Assembly (NCBI RefSeq): GCF_001949145.1
Contig: NW_019091420.1
Span: 9,187-42,733 of the forward strand
Direction of reading: 5' to 3'
DNA from: Acanthaster planci
Lineage: Eukaryota > Echinodermata > Asteroidea > Valvatida > Acanthasteridae
Length of the DNA: 33,547 nt
Shown here: one piece after another, positions 10,101-20,272 of the stretch
How the letters are laid out: every line of letters starts with the position of its first letter
Numbering within the stretch: position 1 is the first letter of the stretch
Program-made: the position numbers and the translations under genes
The notes under the pieces: model-generated
The model's database searches: none
Seen by the model: the letters and a program-made list of their open reading frames with translations, nothing else
Told to the model about the DNA's origin: nothing

Positions 10101-13100
10101 AACAGTGCAGGTACCGGCAGGTCCTGACGGGGGTGGATCACACTCGGAAACAACGGGAAACGGCAGCTCTGTAATAACTGCGTGTGGGTTATAAAAATTC
10201 AGTCGGGAAAACGTATGGTCAAATAACAAATAAGAACAGCTTTGCACCTGTATGAATATAAGAGTTAGCATCAAAGTTAGTCTACAACTAGACTTTTACC
10301 TTGACAAAAATATTCCAACGTAAATACACCTCCGTCGTAAACACCCTCGTTAAGATGTTGGTTTTGGTTTAATTGAAAATTGATTCCAGTGTGCTTCGGG
10401 TTTTTTCTACCAACCTTTCACGGCTACCTCCACAGATCCTTGGTACAATTTGCCAACTTTGGGCACAACCAAGAAATAATACATCCCCTCGTTTTCGTCG
10501 GCGACGCTCTGGATGATCAGACCGAAGTCGCTACCGATATTGAACAGCCCCTTGGGGATGCCATTAAGCGGAGCGATGGTCCCTTGAAAGTGTGACATGA
10601 TGGCGTTATCTCTGTCATTGTGACCGAAGTACCAGTACACCCCATCCAGATCCTTCATCGAGTATGCAGGGAGTGCATCAAGGGGGGAAGGTATGATACC
10701 ACGTCGGCCTCGTTCTAAGAACACCGGTCCATCTTGGAAAAAAAAAGAGTTAAGTTTATTTTTGCCGAATTAATTATAGGTAAGCAGATATGCACTGAAG
10801 TTGTTAGATGTAAAGCTAAAGTTTATGGGCGGGGTTGAAGTGAACACTTGGCATAAATATCCGGTATAATTGCAAAAACGTAGTAGCTATACGTCCTACC
10901 TGTTCGTATTGACTTTATGTGTACAATTTACCTTACATCTTAATCCTTATTATTGGCATTTAAAGATTAATCGAGGTTCTTTCGTGTTGTCAAGCTAGCG
11001 TAAATTTCCATTGTAAGCAGGAGAATGACAGTGATTTCCCCTCAGCCAAACCTTTCTTGTCTGTAAGGCCCAGGGGTGGGGGCCAATAATGAGAGAAAGG
11101 AGATTTGTTTTTGTTTATTTCATTTCCCTTCCTTATAAAGCAAAGAAAACAATACCTCATCCGCGACATTGTAGACAAAACGTTTACATAAACAAAGGTA
11201 CGCCATATTTGATTGTTGAAAAGCTTGCCCACACGTTCATACAGAAATTTGTTTCATACATGCCAGTGCATCTCGTTTAATTTGTTACAGCTCAGTTAGA
11301 TAGCATCGAAAATGACAAAGCTAGACGACAGTGAACCCCATTATCTTGGCATATTTCGTAAACGAAATTGTGAAGGAAAAATAATTTCTCACCTTTACGA
11401 ATAATCTCTGCGCTTTTTCGTATAGAGACTACAATGTGACTTCCATTCCTGGCCCCAAGGGCCACGTCGTAGGCTTCACATCTATACCTGGTGTTGTCTT
11501 CACCCGTTGTAGGCAAATGGATGGATGACGATGATGTGTAAGTGTTCGCAACAAATGAACCTGCAATGTTGGATGTGATCTCTCCAATGAACTTTGCAAT
11601 GCTCATAAATGGCCACATTTACAGTGGAATGTGACCTTTAAGGTTTTGTTCAAATCATGTGCAAACCATTTCCACGAACCCGTCCAAACGATTATAAGAA
11701 ATCTATCTTTCTGAGGGGCCTATTGAATCTTTTCTTTTTCGGATGAATTTCTTCCCAGCACCTGGGATATAACACTTTTGCACCTTCCTTGCCTTTGGAT
11801 CGTTACCGTGATACCAGCTTGGCAGATTAAAAGGAGTTGACAGGCTCTTTAGCTCTGTGCCATGACAAATTGTTTAAAACATATTGGACTTTATTTGACA
11901 GATTGAAAAAAGACGATTTTGTCTCCAGCAAAGTGCACCCAGAGAGCAGCATTAGGAAACAGAAATCAGACTCGGGGACTCGTATGAATTAACTGTATAA
12001 TTGGTAAATATTGACCCTTGTCCAATTAATGAACCTGACATCATAAAGGGTTGCGCTGATGCAGCCAAGTGTTTTGCAGTTGCAGCTGTCCCCTTCCTTG
12101 GGAACAGTAGGAGTAACCCCGGCCCCAGGAAAAGGGGGGCAAGTATTTTTAAATTAACAAATAGAGGAAGACGACTTGTGGTCAGTTTCCTTCTCTTTCT
12201 TTCCAGAAGCTTTTAAAATAACAAACAATTGTTCCATCTCTTAGGAAGGCCACAAAAAGATACATAGACTAATTGTGTGTAGGGCCTATGCTTTTTACTC
12301 CCACACCTGGATAACCCTTGGCAGCAAAAAGGACGTAGCCGCTTGCTGCCCTCTCTTAACANNNNNNNNNNNNNNNNNNNNNNNNNNNNNNNNNNNNNNN
12401 NNNNNNNNNNNNNNNNNNNNNNNNNNNNNNNNNNNNNNNNNNNNNNNNNNNNNNNNNNNNNNNNNNNNNNNNNNNNNNNNNNNNNNNNNNNNNNNNNNNN
12501 NNNNNNNNNNNNNNNNNNNNNNNNNNNNNNNNNNNNNNNNNNNNNNNNNNNNNNNNNNNNNNNNNNNNNNNNNNNNNNNNNNNNNNNNNNNNNNNNNNNN
12601 NNNNNNNNNNNNNNNNNNNNNNNNNNNNNNNNNNNNNNNNNNNNNNNNNNNNNNNNNNNNNNNNNNNNNNNNNNNNNNNNNNNNNNNNNNNNNNNNNNNN
12701 NNNNNNNNNNNNNNNNNNNNNNNNNNNNNNNNNNNNNNNNNNNNNNNNNNNNNNNNNNNNNNNNNNNNNNNNNNNNNNNNNNNNNNNNNNNNNNNNNNNN
12801 NNNNNNNNNNNNNNNNNNNNNNNNNNNNNNNNNNNNNNNNNNNNNNNNNNNNNNNNNNNNNNNNNNNNNNNNNNNNNNNNNNNNNNNNNNNNNNNNNNNN
12901 NNNNNNNNNNNNNNNNNNNNNNNNNNNNNNNNNNNNNNNNNNNNNNNNNNNNNNNNNNNNNNNNNNNNNNNGCCCAATTTCGGTTCTACCTTGTAGTAAT
13001 AAGTCCCTTCAGCTAAGTCGGTGACGTTCTGAATGACCAATCCGAAGTGGCTGCTGATGCCGTACGTTCTTTCAGGGATGCCGTCTCCCTGATAGAGGGC

Positions 13101-14187
13101 GCCGTGGAAGTAGGAGAATATGAAATGGTCTCGGTCATACTGACCGAAGTACCAGTACACGCCTTCCAGGTCATCAAACGTGTATTCAAGGGATGCAGCG
13201 GGGTTGCAAGGCACAATCCCCCGGTAACCTCGCTCTAAGAAGACGGTCTGCTCCTGACCCTTGTATGATGGAAGCCACAAACACAGCACTGTGTACAATA
13301 ATCAAACCAAGATGGTAAAGATCAAATGCAATTGGTAGAAAGGGTGACTTTCTATTCCAAGATACCTGGGTGGAGCTGAACGGGGCAAATCTTGCGAAGG
13401 TAGACAGGGTGTAGTATACAAAGTTTACAATAAGGAGTGGCAGCAAGACGTTACTATGCATTGGTTGCTACACTGTAAAAATCTGCTTTTTTTAACAAAT
13501 ATTTCATTAGCAGAGTTCCAGGACAACCTCTTTCTACGTCCTTCGCTAGAATCTTGAATATATTTGTTATCTTGGAGGGTGAGACCGGGCTATTAAAACT
13601 GAAGAATAGTCACATCACGATAGTCGTGATTTCTTTGTATTATTTATTTAAACAATGCCAATAATGAATATGTAGTTATTCATAATTGCACATGAACGAC
13701 ATGATCTTGCATAATGCATATGGGATTTCCACCAATCAAAGTAGTTGGAAGTGTAGACTCGTTCATTGTAATGCAGGTATGAAAAAAGATAAGAAGTATA
13801 CAGCCGCAGCGCTATACTATCTTTGGGTATGAACGACGTAAAGTAATTTCGGCAATATGATTGGTTGCCACCACTTTTGGTAGATGCGCTCATTCGCTTA
13901 GTACAAACGGTAGGCAGATTCGTCAAGTCGAGATTTCGGAACTGAACTCATAGTAATAAGTGAACACAAAAGGGCGCGAAGCAAATAAAGGCGCGCAGTC
14001 TCGATGCGTTTCCAAAGCATATACGAATATGTCCCAGAGATCCCGACCTGAGTCAAGTCTACCACTTTATCAGCTGGGACAATGCTCGCTTAAATATTTA
14101 AACTCCTTTCTGTAATTGATCAAATTTGTGTTAGAACGATAGTTAGGACTTACACAACGAAATCTTACAGCAGGGTATCAGCTTCAT
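6939..14187 (-). CDS. Ig-superfamily type I membrane receptor (V-C-V-C-TM-tail), interrupted by assembly gap
   Basis: Coding exons rebuilt from splice borders: 14187-14154 (leader), 13288 into the gap (V1), [C1 first half missing, expected in the gap], 11560-11393 (C1 second half), 10732-10415 (V2), 10168-9947 (C2 first half), 8775-8608 (C2 second half), 8267-8161 (transmembrane), 7139-6939 (tail). All extracellular joins are phase 1; the TM-tail join is phase 0. The product would be a cell-surface receptor with a split signal peptide, four Ig-like domains, one membrane span and a 66-residue tail. Both C-like second halves are 168 nt with the same RYRCEAY/VYRCEAY core. It lies between two Death-LRAT genes on the same strand. 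I do not recognise a named orthologue. Two separate genes are possible, but no leader, TM or stop lies between 11393 and 10732. Confidence 0.82.
7140..8160. other. intron between transmembrane and tail exons
   Basis: No further exon is recognised with confidence. A possible alternative short terminal exon at 8053-8021 is discussed among the rejected items. Confidence 0.45.
8161..8267 (-). CDS. Ig receptor exon: transmembrane segment
   Basis: 107 nt, entering in phase 1 (acceptor CCTTAATAG) and leaving in phase 0 at a consensus donor (TGG|GTAAGT). It codes TSVPTFTWNALCS, then a long hydrophobic stretch (AFVVVMVIVTLAFVLGGFIL). The basic residues that follow come from the tail exon. Confidence 0.85.
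8608..8775 (-). CDS. Ig receptor exon: second half of C-like domain 2
   Basis: 168 nt, phase 1 to phase 1 (acceptor TCTGTTTTAG, donor GCAG|GTGGGA). It starts GSLVDNTFTSLSS and contains VYRCEAYGVAL, the strand carrying the second disulphide Cys, with an N-glycosylation sequon in GNGSAV and another in KNGSH. It pairs with the exon at 10168-9947. Confidence 0.85.
8776..9946. other. intron between the two halves of C-like domain 2
   Basis: Nothing coding is recognised. It holds a short simple repeat of the CAAAA type at about 9150-9183. Confidence 0.5.
9947..10168 (-). CDS. Ig receptor exon: first half of C-like domain 2
   Basis: 222 nt, phase 1 to phase 1 (acceptor CAGTTATTACAG, donor CCAG|GTGCGT). 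It opens ELPFPVVSECDPPPSG, has GTCTVHIPHD and VNLTCSVYYTKPPVTIQW with the first disulphide Cys and core Trp, and ends KLLTLQPG. Two extra Cys (SEC and GTC) may form an added disulphide. NLT is a glycosylation sequon. Confidence 0.85.
10415..10732 (-). CDS. Ig receptor exon: V-like domain 2
   Basis: 318 nt, phase 1 to phase 1 (acceptor TTTTTTCCAAG, donor AAAG|GTTGGT, a weaker donor). It reads DGPVFLERGRRGIIP, then VYWYFGHNDRD, a loop with FGLIIQSVADENEGMYYFLV, and ends GSVEVAVK. The V-type D-x-x-E-G-x-Y-Y strand F motif and core Trp are kept. The usual B-strand Cys is Ser (IIPS) and the F-strand Cys is absent (YYFLV). Confidence 0.85.
11393..11560 (-). CDS. Ig receptor exon: second half of C-like domain 1
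   Basis: 168 nt, phase 1 to phase 1 (acceptor CAACATTGCAG, donor AAAG|GTGAGA), the same length as 8775-8608. Core TRYRCEAYDVALGARNGSH. The matching first-half exon (about 222 nt, by the C2 copy) is not visible in 11561-12361 and probably lies in the run of N. Confidence 0.82.
11561..12361. other. intron of the Ig receptor gene, left of the gap
   Basis: No exon resembling the first half of a C-like domain is visible on the minus strand, and no other coding signal is convincing. Confidence 0.5.
12362..12971. other. assembly gap (610 N)
   Basis: A run of 610 N. It cuts V-like domain 1 after ...VEPKLG and is the likely site of the end of that exon, an intron and the missing first half of C-like domain 1. 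The true size is unknown. Confidence 0.99.
12972..13288 (-). CDS. Ig receptor exon: end of signal peptide and V-like domain 1 (truncated by gap)
   Basis: The exon starts at 13288 (acceptor GATTATTGTACACAG) in phase 1. With exon 1 it gives LLLCLWLPSYKGQEQTVFLERG. Then come GIVPCNP (B-strand Cys kept), VYWYFGQYDRD and IQNVTDLAEGTYYYKVEP. The F-strand Cys expected at YYYKV is missing, so the canonical disulphide cannot form. NVT is a glycosylation sequon. An in-frame TGA just upstream of the acceptor rules out reading from further 5'. Confidence 0.85.
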
Positions 14188-14620
14188 CTCGCTCTTCTCC
14201 CTGAAAAGAGAAAAGTCAATATTTTTACACAATACCGTCAAATATACACAGTCTCAGTAGATTTCTAAATCTTAAAAAAAAATTAATTCACAAAGTTTGA
14301 AAAATTGGTTGACCAGCTCCGAAAATGTCAGGCCAAAATAATCGCTTTGGGCAAGAGGACAGAATGTTTGTAGTCATTCATTCAAGATTTCAAGAACCTT
14401 TTGGCATTGAAGTTGTTTCACGGCTTTAAACGGAATATAAACTCTCTGTTGATTAATTTAACAAATCCAAATACGTTTCTCTATACACCCTTAAAACCTC
14501 TTCAGGCTCGGGCTACCAGTGAGATGAAGAAACGTCCACTGGTTACGTAGTGCATTCAGCAGCTGCCAACAGTGTTCAGGTGTTGCGATAACCAGTATCT
14601 GTCAGTTAAAATTTGGAACA
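13243..14620. repeat. segmental duplication, right copy (5' region of Ig receptor gene)
   Basis: Diverged counterpart of 1-1400, with the same order of conserved blocks around exon 2, exon 1 and the putative 5' exon. The right boundary is approximate. Confidence 0.65.
14154..14187 (-). CDS. Ig receptor exon 1: start codon and signal peptide
   Basis: ATG at 14187-14185, MKLIPCCKISL plus one base, donor TTGT|GTAAGT. The exon itself probably begins at 14200 after a strong acceptor (TTTTCTCTTTTCAG), which implies an upstream non-coding exon. The start is supported by the identical 34-nt layout in the paralogue at 781-748. Confidence 0.82.
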
Positions 14621-17220
14621 AAACCGGTCTTTTGACTTTGCTCAGACTTCATTAGATAAAATTCAGCACATTGTTTTTTTCATGACACTTGGAATTGTGG
14701 ACTTATAACACTTGACGATATTTTTAGAATTGTTGGGATTTTTGCAAGATAAAATCTTCTATGCACACACAGAAACATTGTTTCCAGAATATTCGGGATT
14801 TTCCGAAGACAACAACTCGGCAGATGCTTTGAAACATCTCGATATCACACGCAGCGTGAGGCAACCTACTGTTATAGTGATTTTACTAATGTAGGAGAGC
14901 AAATTAATCGAAGAATGTTGGGGAAGTGTTTCCATCAGTAGTATTTGGATACATTCGTGCACATTCCACCTGGCATGTTATGTCATAGTGTACATATACA
15001 TTGCTCATTGTATTTTGATCACTTTTGTAGGCCTTACCGGTATATCTTAATAAAGGTTCCTTTGCTTTTAATTGAAACTCATGTTTAACCCAACATTGAA
15101 GTACGTAGCAATTGGAACTATCGAGTCATTCCAAATACCAGCGAGCATTTATCAAAATCTGTGAAGAGAAACAAAACGTTATATGTTGCCTAGGTGGTTG
15201 CCACGGGCAGTTGGTACTTTCTTTGCATTTTAAATACTAGCTGCCTTTATCTCACCAAAGTGGGAAAAACTGATGTACCGAAAAGACCGTATGACCTGAT
15301 CTCAGCTCACGAAGCCTCCGATCCTCATCTGCTGATTCGGTCCGAAATCAAATAACAATTTATGAAATCTTCCAGGGACGGCAGATGCAACTCTTAAAAG
15401 CCAACTCTGACCCATCTGTTTCATTTATTTTGTTTCATTGACCTCTCTTGACCAAAGGGCGAAATGTATGGTATTGCATTTACAATTCATTAAAATATTT
15501 AAAACGTACATTTATTAATTAAAAACTAATGTACAATCAATGTCTGATATACAATGCATGAGAACATTAGAAGCATCAACAAACATTGAAAAGAAATTAA
15601 AAGGAATCACACGCAAACAAATCATCTGTAACATTCCTTCAATAAATGAATTAGGACGATTACCACCCTACTAAATCACAGTTAAGGCAGCATTTCAAAA
15701 AATACGAGTGCATATTATTCTCAAACGTCTTAAGTCTACGCAAATATGTAGTGCTTTGTAATGGAGGGCAAAACATATAACCTCAACATAACCAACAGTG
15801 GTTTACACCTTTTTGTGAACAAAAATCAAGGTCTTAAATTATTTCGTTAATAATCAGTAATTGTGAAACTGAGCTTCCAGCATCGGGATTCTGTCTCATA
15901 GTTACCTTATCTTTTCATTGTTTGTTTTTGGGGATGTACTGAAAATTCATGATGCGAAGTATACTGGATGTTTCTTTACAAATCTTAACACCAACCGGGC
16001 TTAAACGGCCAAAGAGTTCGATTAGAGTGACTTATATATGTATACATATGCAAAAAACGTATTTTACCCAGATAATTACTCTGTTTTATTTTGAATTATA
16101 GAATTGAATGTATTATGACAATTAAAGTGAGTGAAACGTAACTGCCAAAAGATGACGCACAAAAGCCATTCTTTTTTTTTCCAACTAAAGAACGTACTAG
16201 TTGTTTAATGATATTGCCTTTGAATCGGGCGCGGTAAGTTATAATTGTTATTTCCCAGTGTTCTCCTTTTTTTTTTTAGCATTTTGCAAAACTTACCCAA
16301 TGCCAACTGCATGTACTGTTAAATAGCTGCCGACACAAGATTATTATTTCTCTTTCACAAAGTTTTTAAAATGCACGGAAAAGTCAAGTTAGTAATACTT
16401 GAACGCCGCACCACCGGTATACCATTGCTAGTTTCTGGGGTTAAATGGCCGATTAAAAACACGAAAAGTAAGTCACTGAAGTCATTAGCTTTAATTAATG
16501 GCAAAATTTAATGCTTGGATGAGCGTCTATGAGAAGGTATATGGGGGAATAAAGTTGTATTTGAGGTTTTTATACCGTGTCATTGAGTCCATTACTATGA
16601 AAATGTATCAAATGGATCTAGGCCAGGCTTTTTATATACAACCTGACAGATTTAACAACTAAGTTGCAGCTTACAATGTTGTTCACCATTTCATTATTTG
16701 TTGTAAAGCACGTGAATCAGTACGCTTAGAATTTCGCAATAATCGCCTATTGTCCTTCAACGGTTCCAAAAGGGAATTTCCAATGCATTCAATGACCTTT
16801 TGTAAACAGCAGGAGATAGCGCTAATTGCGTAGTGCGGCACTGATAGCGCATATTGGCCTAGAATACCTTTTATGTTTATTGAAACTGGAGTCCAGTGTA
16901 ACATGCAACACCCTTTTTCTGAGGTAAACAATCCCTCATCTTGCAAGATGTCATTTAATGATGCTCAAAAATATTAGAGTAAATATCACTTTCGAATAAC
17001 AAGTAATAATTCTAACATAAATAACTTGCTAATGCCAATCTAACTAAGATCTCAACACTGAGTGATCACGTTAGTTTAATTTTCATTCCAATGAAGCTTG
17101 TACAGTGTATAAAAAAACTTGATGGGAGTAAATTAATTTTGGATTTTGCCCTGTCCGACGTGCACTTAACACTGTATACTCAGTGTATGCCCCAGAAGGC
17201 TTGTGAAAAAAGCCCACATG

Positions 17221-17295
17221 CACTCAGGTGGGACTCGAACCGTCACCCCCTCCTGCTTACTAGTGCAGATATCTTAACCACTTGACCACCGAGGT
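17221..17295 (-). repeat. tRNA-like sequence, probably a SINE head or tRNA pseudogene
   Basis: On the minus strand an A-box-like TGGTCAAGTGGTTAAG (17288-17273) is followed by a perfect B box GGTTCGAGTCC (17241-17231). Five acceptor-stem bases pair (CTCGG with CTGAG), but the anticodon and T stems do not close properly. Internal RNA polymerase III promoter elements with a decayed cloverleaf fit a tRNA-derived SINE better than a working tRNA. Confidence 0.5.
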
Positions 17296-17683
17296 CGGCT
17301 GGCTGGTTTCCCAGCGCAAATCCATGTTTGAAATGGTTTATGAGAGTAGCATTTCAGTCATTTGAAGCAACATATGGGACGGAGAGAGCCCCCCCGCACC
17401 TTTGTGTTGGTCATTGTTTGATCGGAATCCCAGGAATTCTTTCCGGACCTCTCGGGGGATGACTTAGGTAACAACAGTCTAGAATGAGTATAGGGATCGG
17501 ACAGGTAAGGGGGCTACCCCTTTGTCCCATATCTTGCCTGGTATAATTTCAGTTATTGCTCGATGAATGGTTTAAACAGTGACTTTTAAAGTACAAAGTA
17601 TCATCGGAAGACACAGACTGGCTATTGAAGGGTCATTAGCATAACACACCTAAAATTACATTATAAATATCAGTGTTGTAGTT

Positions 17684-17848
17684 GAGACCATCACAAGACC
17701 ATACAGAAGACCATGCGCAAGACCAGTCACAAGTAACAGGATAAACAATGACAAAGGAATGCTTTTGTTGCAGTTTATTTGAATAGCTTGGGACTTGAAT
17801 TCAGACTGGAGGTCTTGTGTTGGTTTTGTGTGGTCTTGTGAAGGTCTC
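17684..17848. repeat. inverted repeat with 43-base arms
   Basis: Left arm 17684-17726 (starts GAGACCATCACAAGACCA) is imperfectly complementary to right arm 17806-17848 (ends GGTCTTGTGAAGGTCTC), with a 79-base centre. Both arms are built on a CAAGACC-like unit. It could be a small MITE or a structured repeat; no clear target-site duplication was seen. Confidence 0.6.
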
Positions 17849-19161
17849 TTTACGTTAATTCACACCTTGTCTCCATGTTACCAAACGGACTTACAAACAT
17901 TATAAAACACCATTGCTAATACATTTTTTAATCTTGCAGTGAGCTTTGGGGGTAACAGTGACAATGTTTAGCATCAAAATGCGAACAAAATATCGAACGA
18001 TCCATTTGGTATTGGATCAAAAGTCATTCAGGTTCTGTTCAAGTCTGGATACTAGATACGTCTCCCAATCATAGTGTTTGGACTGTACATTGTCCACCTT
18101 AAAATCATTGCTTGGTTCTTATTATTCTGATAACTTTCCACACTGTCTAAAAGCATGACTTTGTTTTTGCATGACTTTAATTTTGCTACAGTTCACCGGG
18201 CAATATCGACGAGCTATAAAGTGTGATGAATTATGTGTGACTTCACCCCTTTTATATATATATAGTTGGAGATACTGACAATGTATGCATTTTTCTGTCT
18301 TGAAGTAACATTGGTTTCAGTGCTGGTTTGAACATGTTTTTAATGTTAATGGAAATAAAACTTCAGATCAGTCTGAATTGAAAAGGTAAAGGGAAACTTG
18401 GATAAAGCCAGTTTTTTTAACCAATTTTACTGTTTTTGAGCGAGTATCATATTAAATCACATTTAAGTATATATAGATACACAATACATTTCTTTATTAA
18501 AAATGAAATAATTATTTCAACTTTTTTACAAATTATATATAAAACTTTGTTAAAACAACACTTTATTATTTATTATTTCAACTATAACGACCATTTAAAA
18601 TGCTCACAATGACTATCAACTTCGACATAATTTTCACACTTAATGTGGTTTTTATTAAATATTTCAATCCATTCGATACAATGTTCTCTGTTTTGACCTT
18701 TTGGAAAAGTATAAGTCCATTTTCTAGCTGTTTCTCCTTTTTAAAATAAAACAAAATTTGAAACTCTACCTTGCGCCCTTCTGAGGCTGTTTCCGATCTC
18801 TGTTTCGTATTTAACGTAATTAGGCTGTGTTGTTCTATACTTAAGAAAGCCACGACTATGTTGTGATGTTGGTCTTGAAAACCAACATAGTTTCAATTTA
18901 ACATATTTCACTTCCGTAACGGGCAAGTGCCCCATAAGAATTAACTGGAATCAGATTTATCGAAGAACTCGATTTAATTTTTCTCCATTTCGCCCAGCCT
19001 TGGTTGATCTCTTGCTTGCTATTTTGTCTCTCCCCATTTGTTATTTTGCCCTTCGAAACATCAGGCCCTCCAATTTTTTTTATTGAATTTTTGAACAAAG
19101 AAGTCTCAGTGTCACTTACACATACACATTTAAATTGAGATAGCTTAAGAGAAGCTGTATA

Positions 19162-20024
19162 CAATGAAAAATTACTTGGGTTCAATTTTAACCCGAGGGA
19201 GGGTGCAAACAGCAACTTCACGATATTTTAGATTGTTTTAACCCAATTTGGGTGATTGAAATTAATTTCTGGCTTGTTTTAACCCTGAAGTCAACGGGGC
19301 GGTGATACAGATCGACAGGTATCACCAAATTTGGTAATAACTTTTTCCCAATGGTCAACTTGGCAAAGATTTCCTGTAATCCTCACCCAAGGCTAGATCC
19401 CAACCACTGCCGAGTTATAATTCTTGAAAGATCAGTCACCACTGACAAGCCCCTGTTGTCTATATCAGGAACTGGATCTCTTTGTGTACAGACATGTGCC
19501 GACTAATCGCGGCTGTTTGAGTTATACTTCCGCGGCAGAATAATGGAATTTAGTTAGAGGGGACCGCAGGGATGTATTAGCTATCATAAAACAGTCGTAC
19601 AGGTTGTGCAGTTTCAGGCATGTCCGGTAGTTGACCTGGAGACAAAAATCACCTCATGGAGTAACGGCGTGATTTTTAGGGCGTGCCTACTCTTTTGTTT
19701 ACAGACATGTGCCGACTGGTCGGCTGTTTGGGTTGTGACCAGGTATTACTTACACTTTCACAGCAGAAAATGGAATGTAGTCAGAGGGGACCTTAGGGGT
19801 GATTAGCTACCATAATAAAGTCGTTCAGGTTCAGGCATGACCAGGAACTGACCTGAAGACCACAATCACCACATGGAGAAAGGGTGCGTTTTAGGGGCGG
19901 AGTCTGCTCGGAAGGTCAAACAATGGTTAATATCCACTCAATTTGTGGGTGAAAAATGAAATTTGGGTAGTTGCAGCTTTCACCATTCCTTGGGTTAACA
20001 TTTAACTCAGGCTACTTTTCAGTG
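19162..20024. mobile_element. non-autonomous DNA transposon (MITE-like) with long terminal inverted repeats and TA flanks
   Basis: The left end (19162-19217, CAATGAAAAATTACTTGGGT...) and the reverse complement of the right end (20024-19969, CACTGAAAAGTAGCCTGAGT...) align over 56 bases without gaps, both ending GCAACT, at roughly three quarters identity. The element is flanked on both sides by TA. No transposase is encoded. A TA duplication would fit Tc1/mariner-type or similar transposition, but the family is not assigned. Confidence 0.65.
19482..19911. repeat. two-copy direct tandem repeat of about 213 bases inside the MITE-like element
   Basis: Copy 1, 19482-19694, and copy 2, 19695-19911. 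Shared anchors are TACAGACATGTGCCGACT, AATGGAAT, AGAGGGGACC, TTAGCTA, the AGTCGT/CAGGTT and TTCAGGCATG blocks, and TGACCTG followed by ACAA(A)AATCACC and CATGGAG. The copies are diverged and carry small indels. Confidence 0.75.
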
Positions 20025-20272
20025 TAACCTGTGGACTGTGAACCTTTGAAATCTGTTTCGGTGGACAATTTTTTCAAAGTACACTGTGCACTTTTTGAAA
20101 TGAAATACGACATCCAGATGCACCTCTGCACTGGATCTACAGTGGTTCCATTGTATTGCAACACACTCTCTTGACATTTGCTTATCAAGTGATGAACAAA
20201 GTGTTTGCATTAAAAATGGTTACGTCTTTCCATAGTAAATAAAGCACAAGGAATTAAAACAATTGCACTCTA
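20025..20272 (-). other. 3' flank of gene B
   Basis: Short region between the MITE-like element and the stop of gene B. It probably contains the 3' untranslated region. I see no canonical AATAAA on the minus strand immediately after the stop. Confidence 0.4.

Larger units (their letters stand above)
14621..19161. other. gene-poor intergenic stretch upstream of the Ig receptor gene
   Basis: AT-rich with only short unconvincing open frames. Items I can point to are an inverted repeat (17684-17848), a tRNA-like sequence (about 17221-17295), a (TA)n run near 18253-18265 and poly-T tracts. The distal promoter of the Ig gene would be at its left end. Confidence 0.45.

Noticed and set aside
12100-12150. 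AACCCCGG...AAAGGGGGGCA sequence shared with about 30850-30885
   Set aside because: Short and low in complexity. It could be a dispersed repeat fragment, but two weak matches are not enough to call.
12213-13298. One long minus-strand open frame across the gap
   Set aside because: Its middle is a run of N, its apparent start is TTG, and the part left of the gap shows no Ig similarity. Only the portion right of the gap is a real exon.
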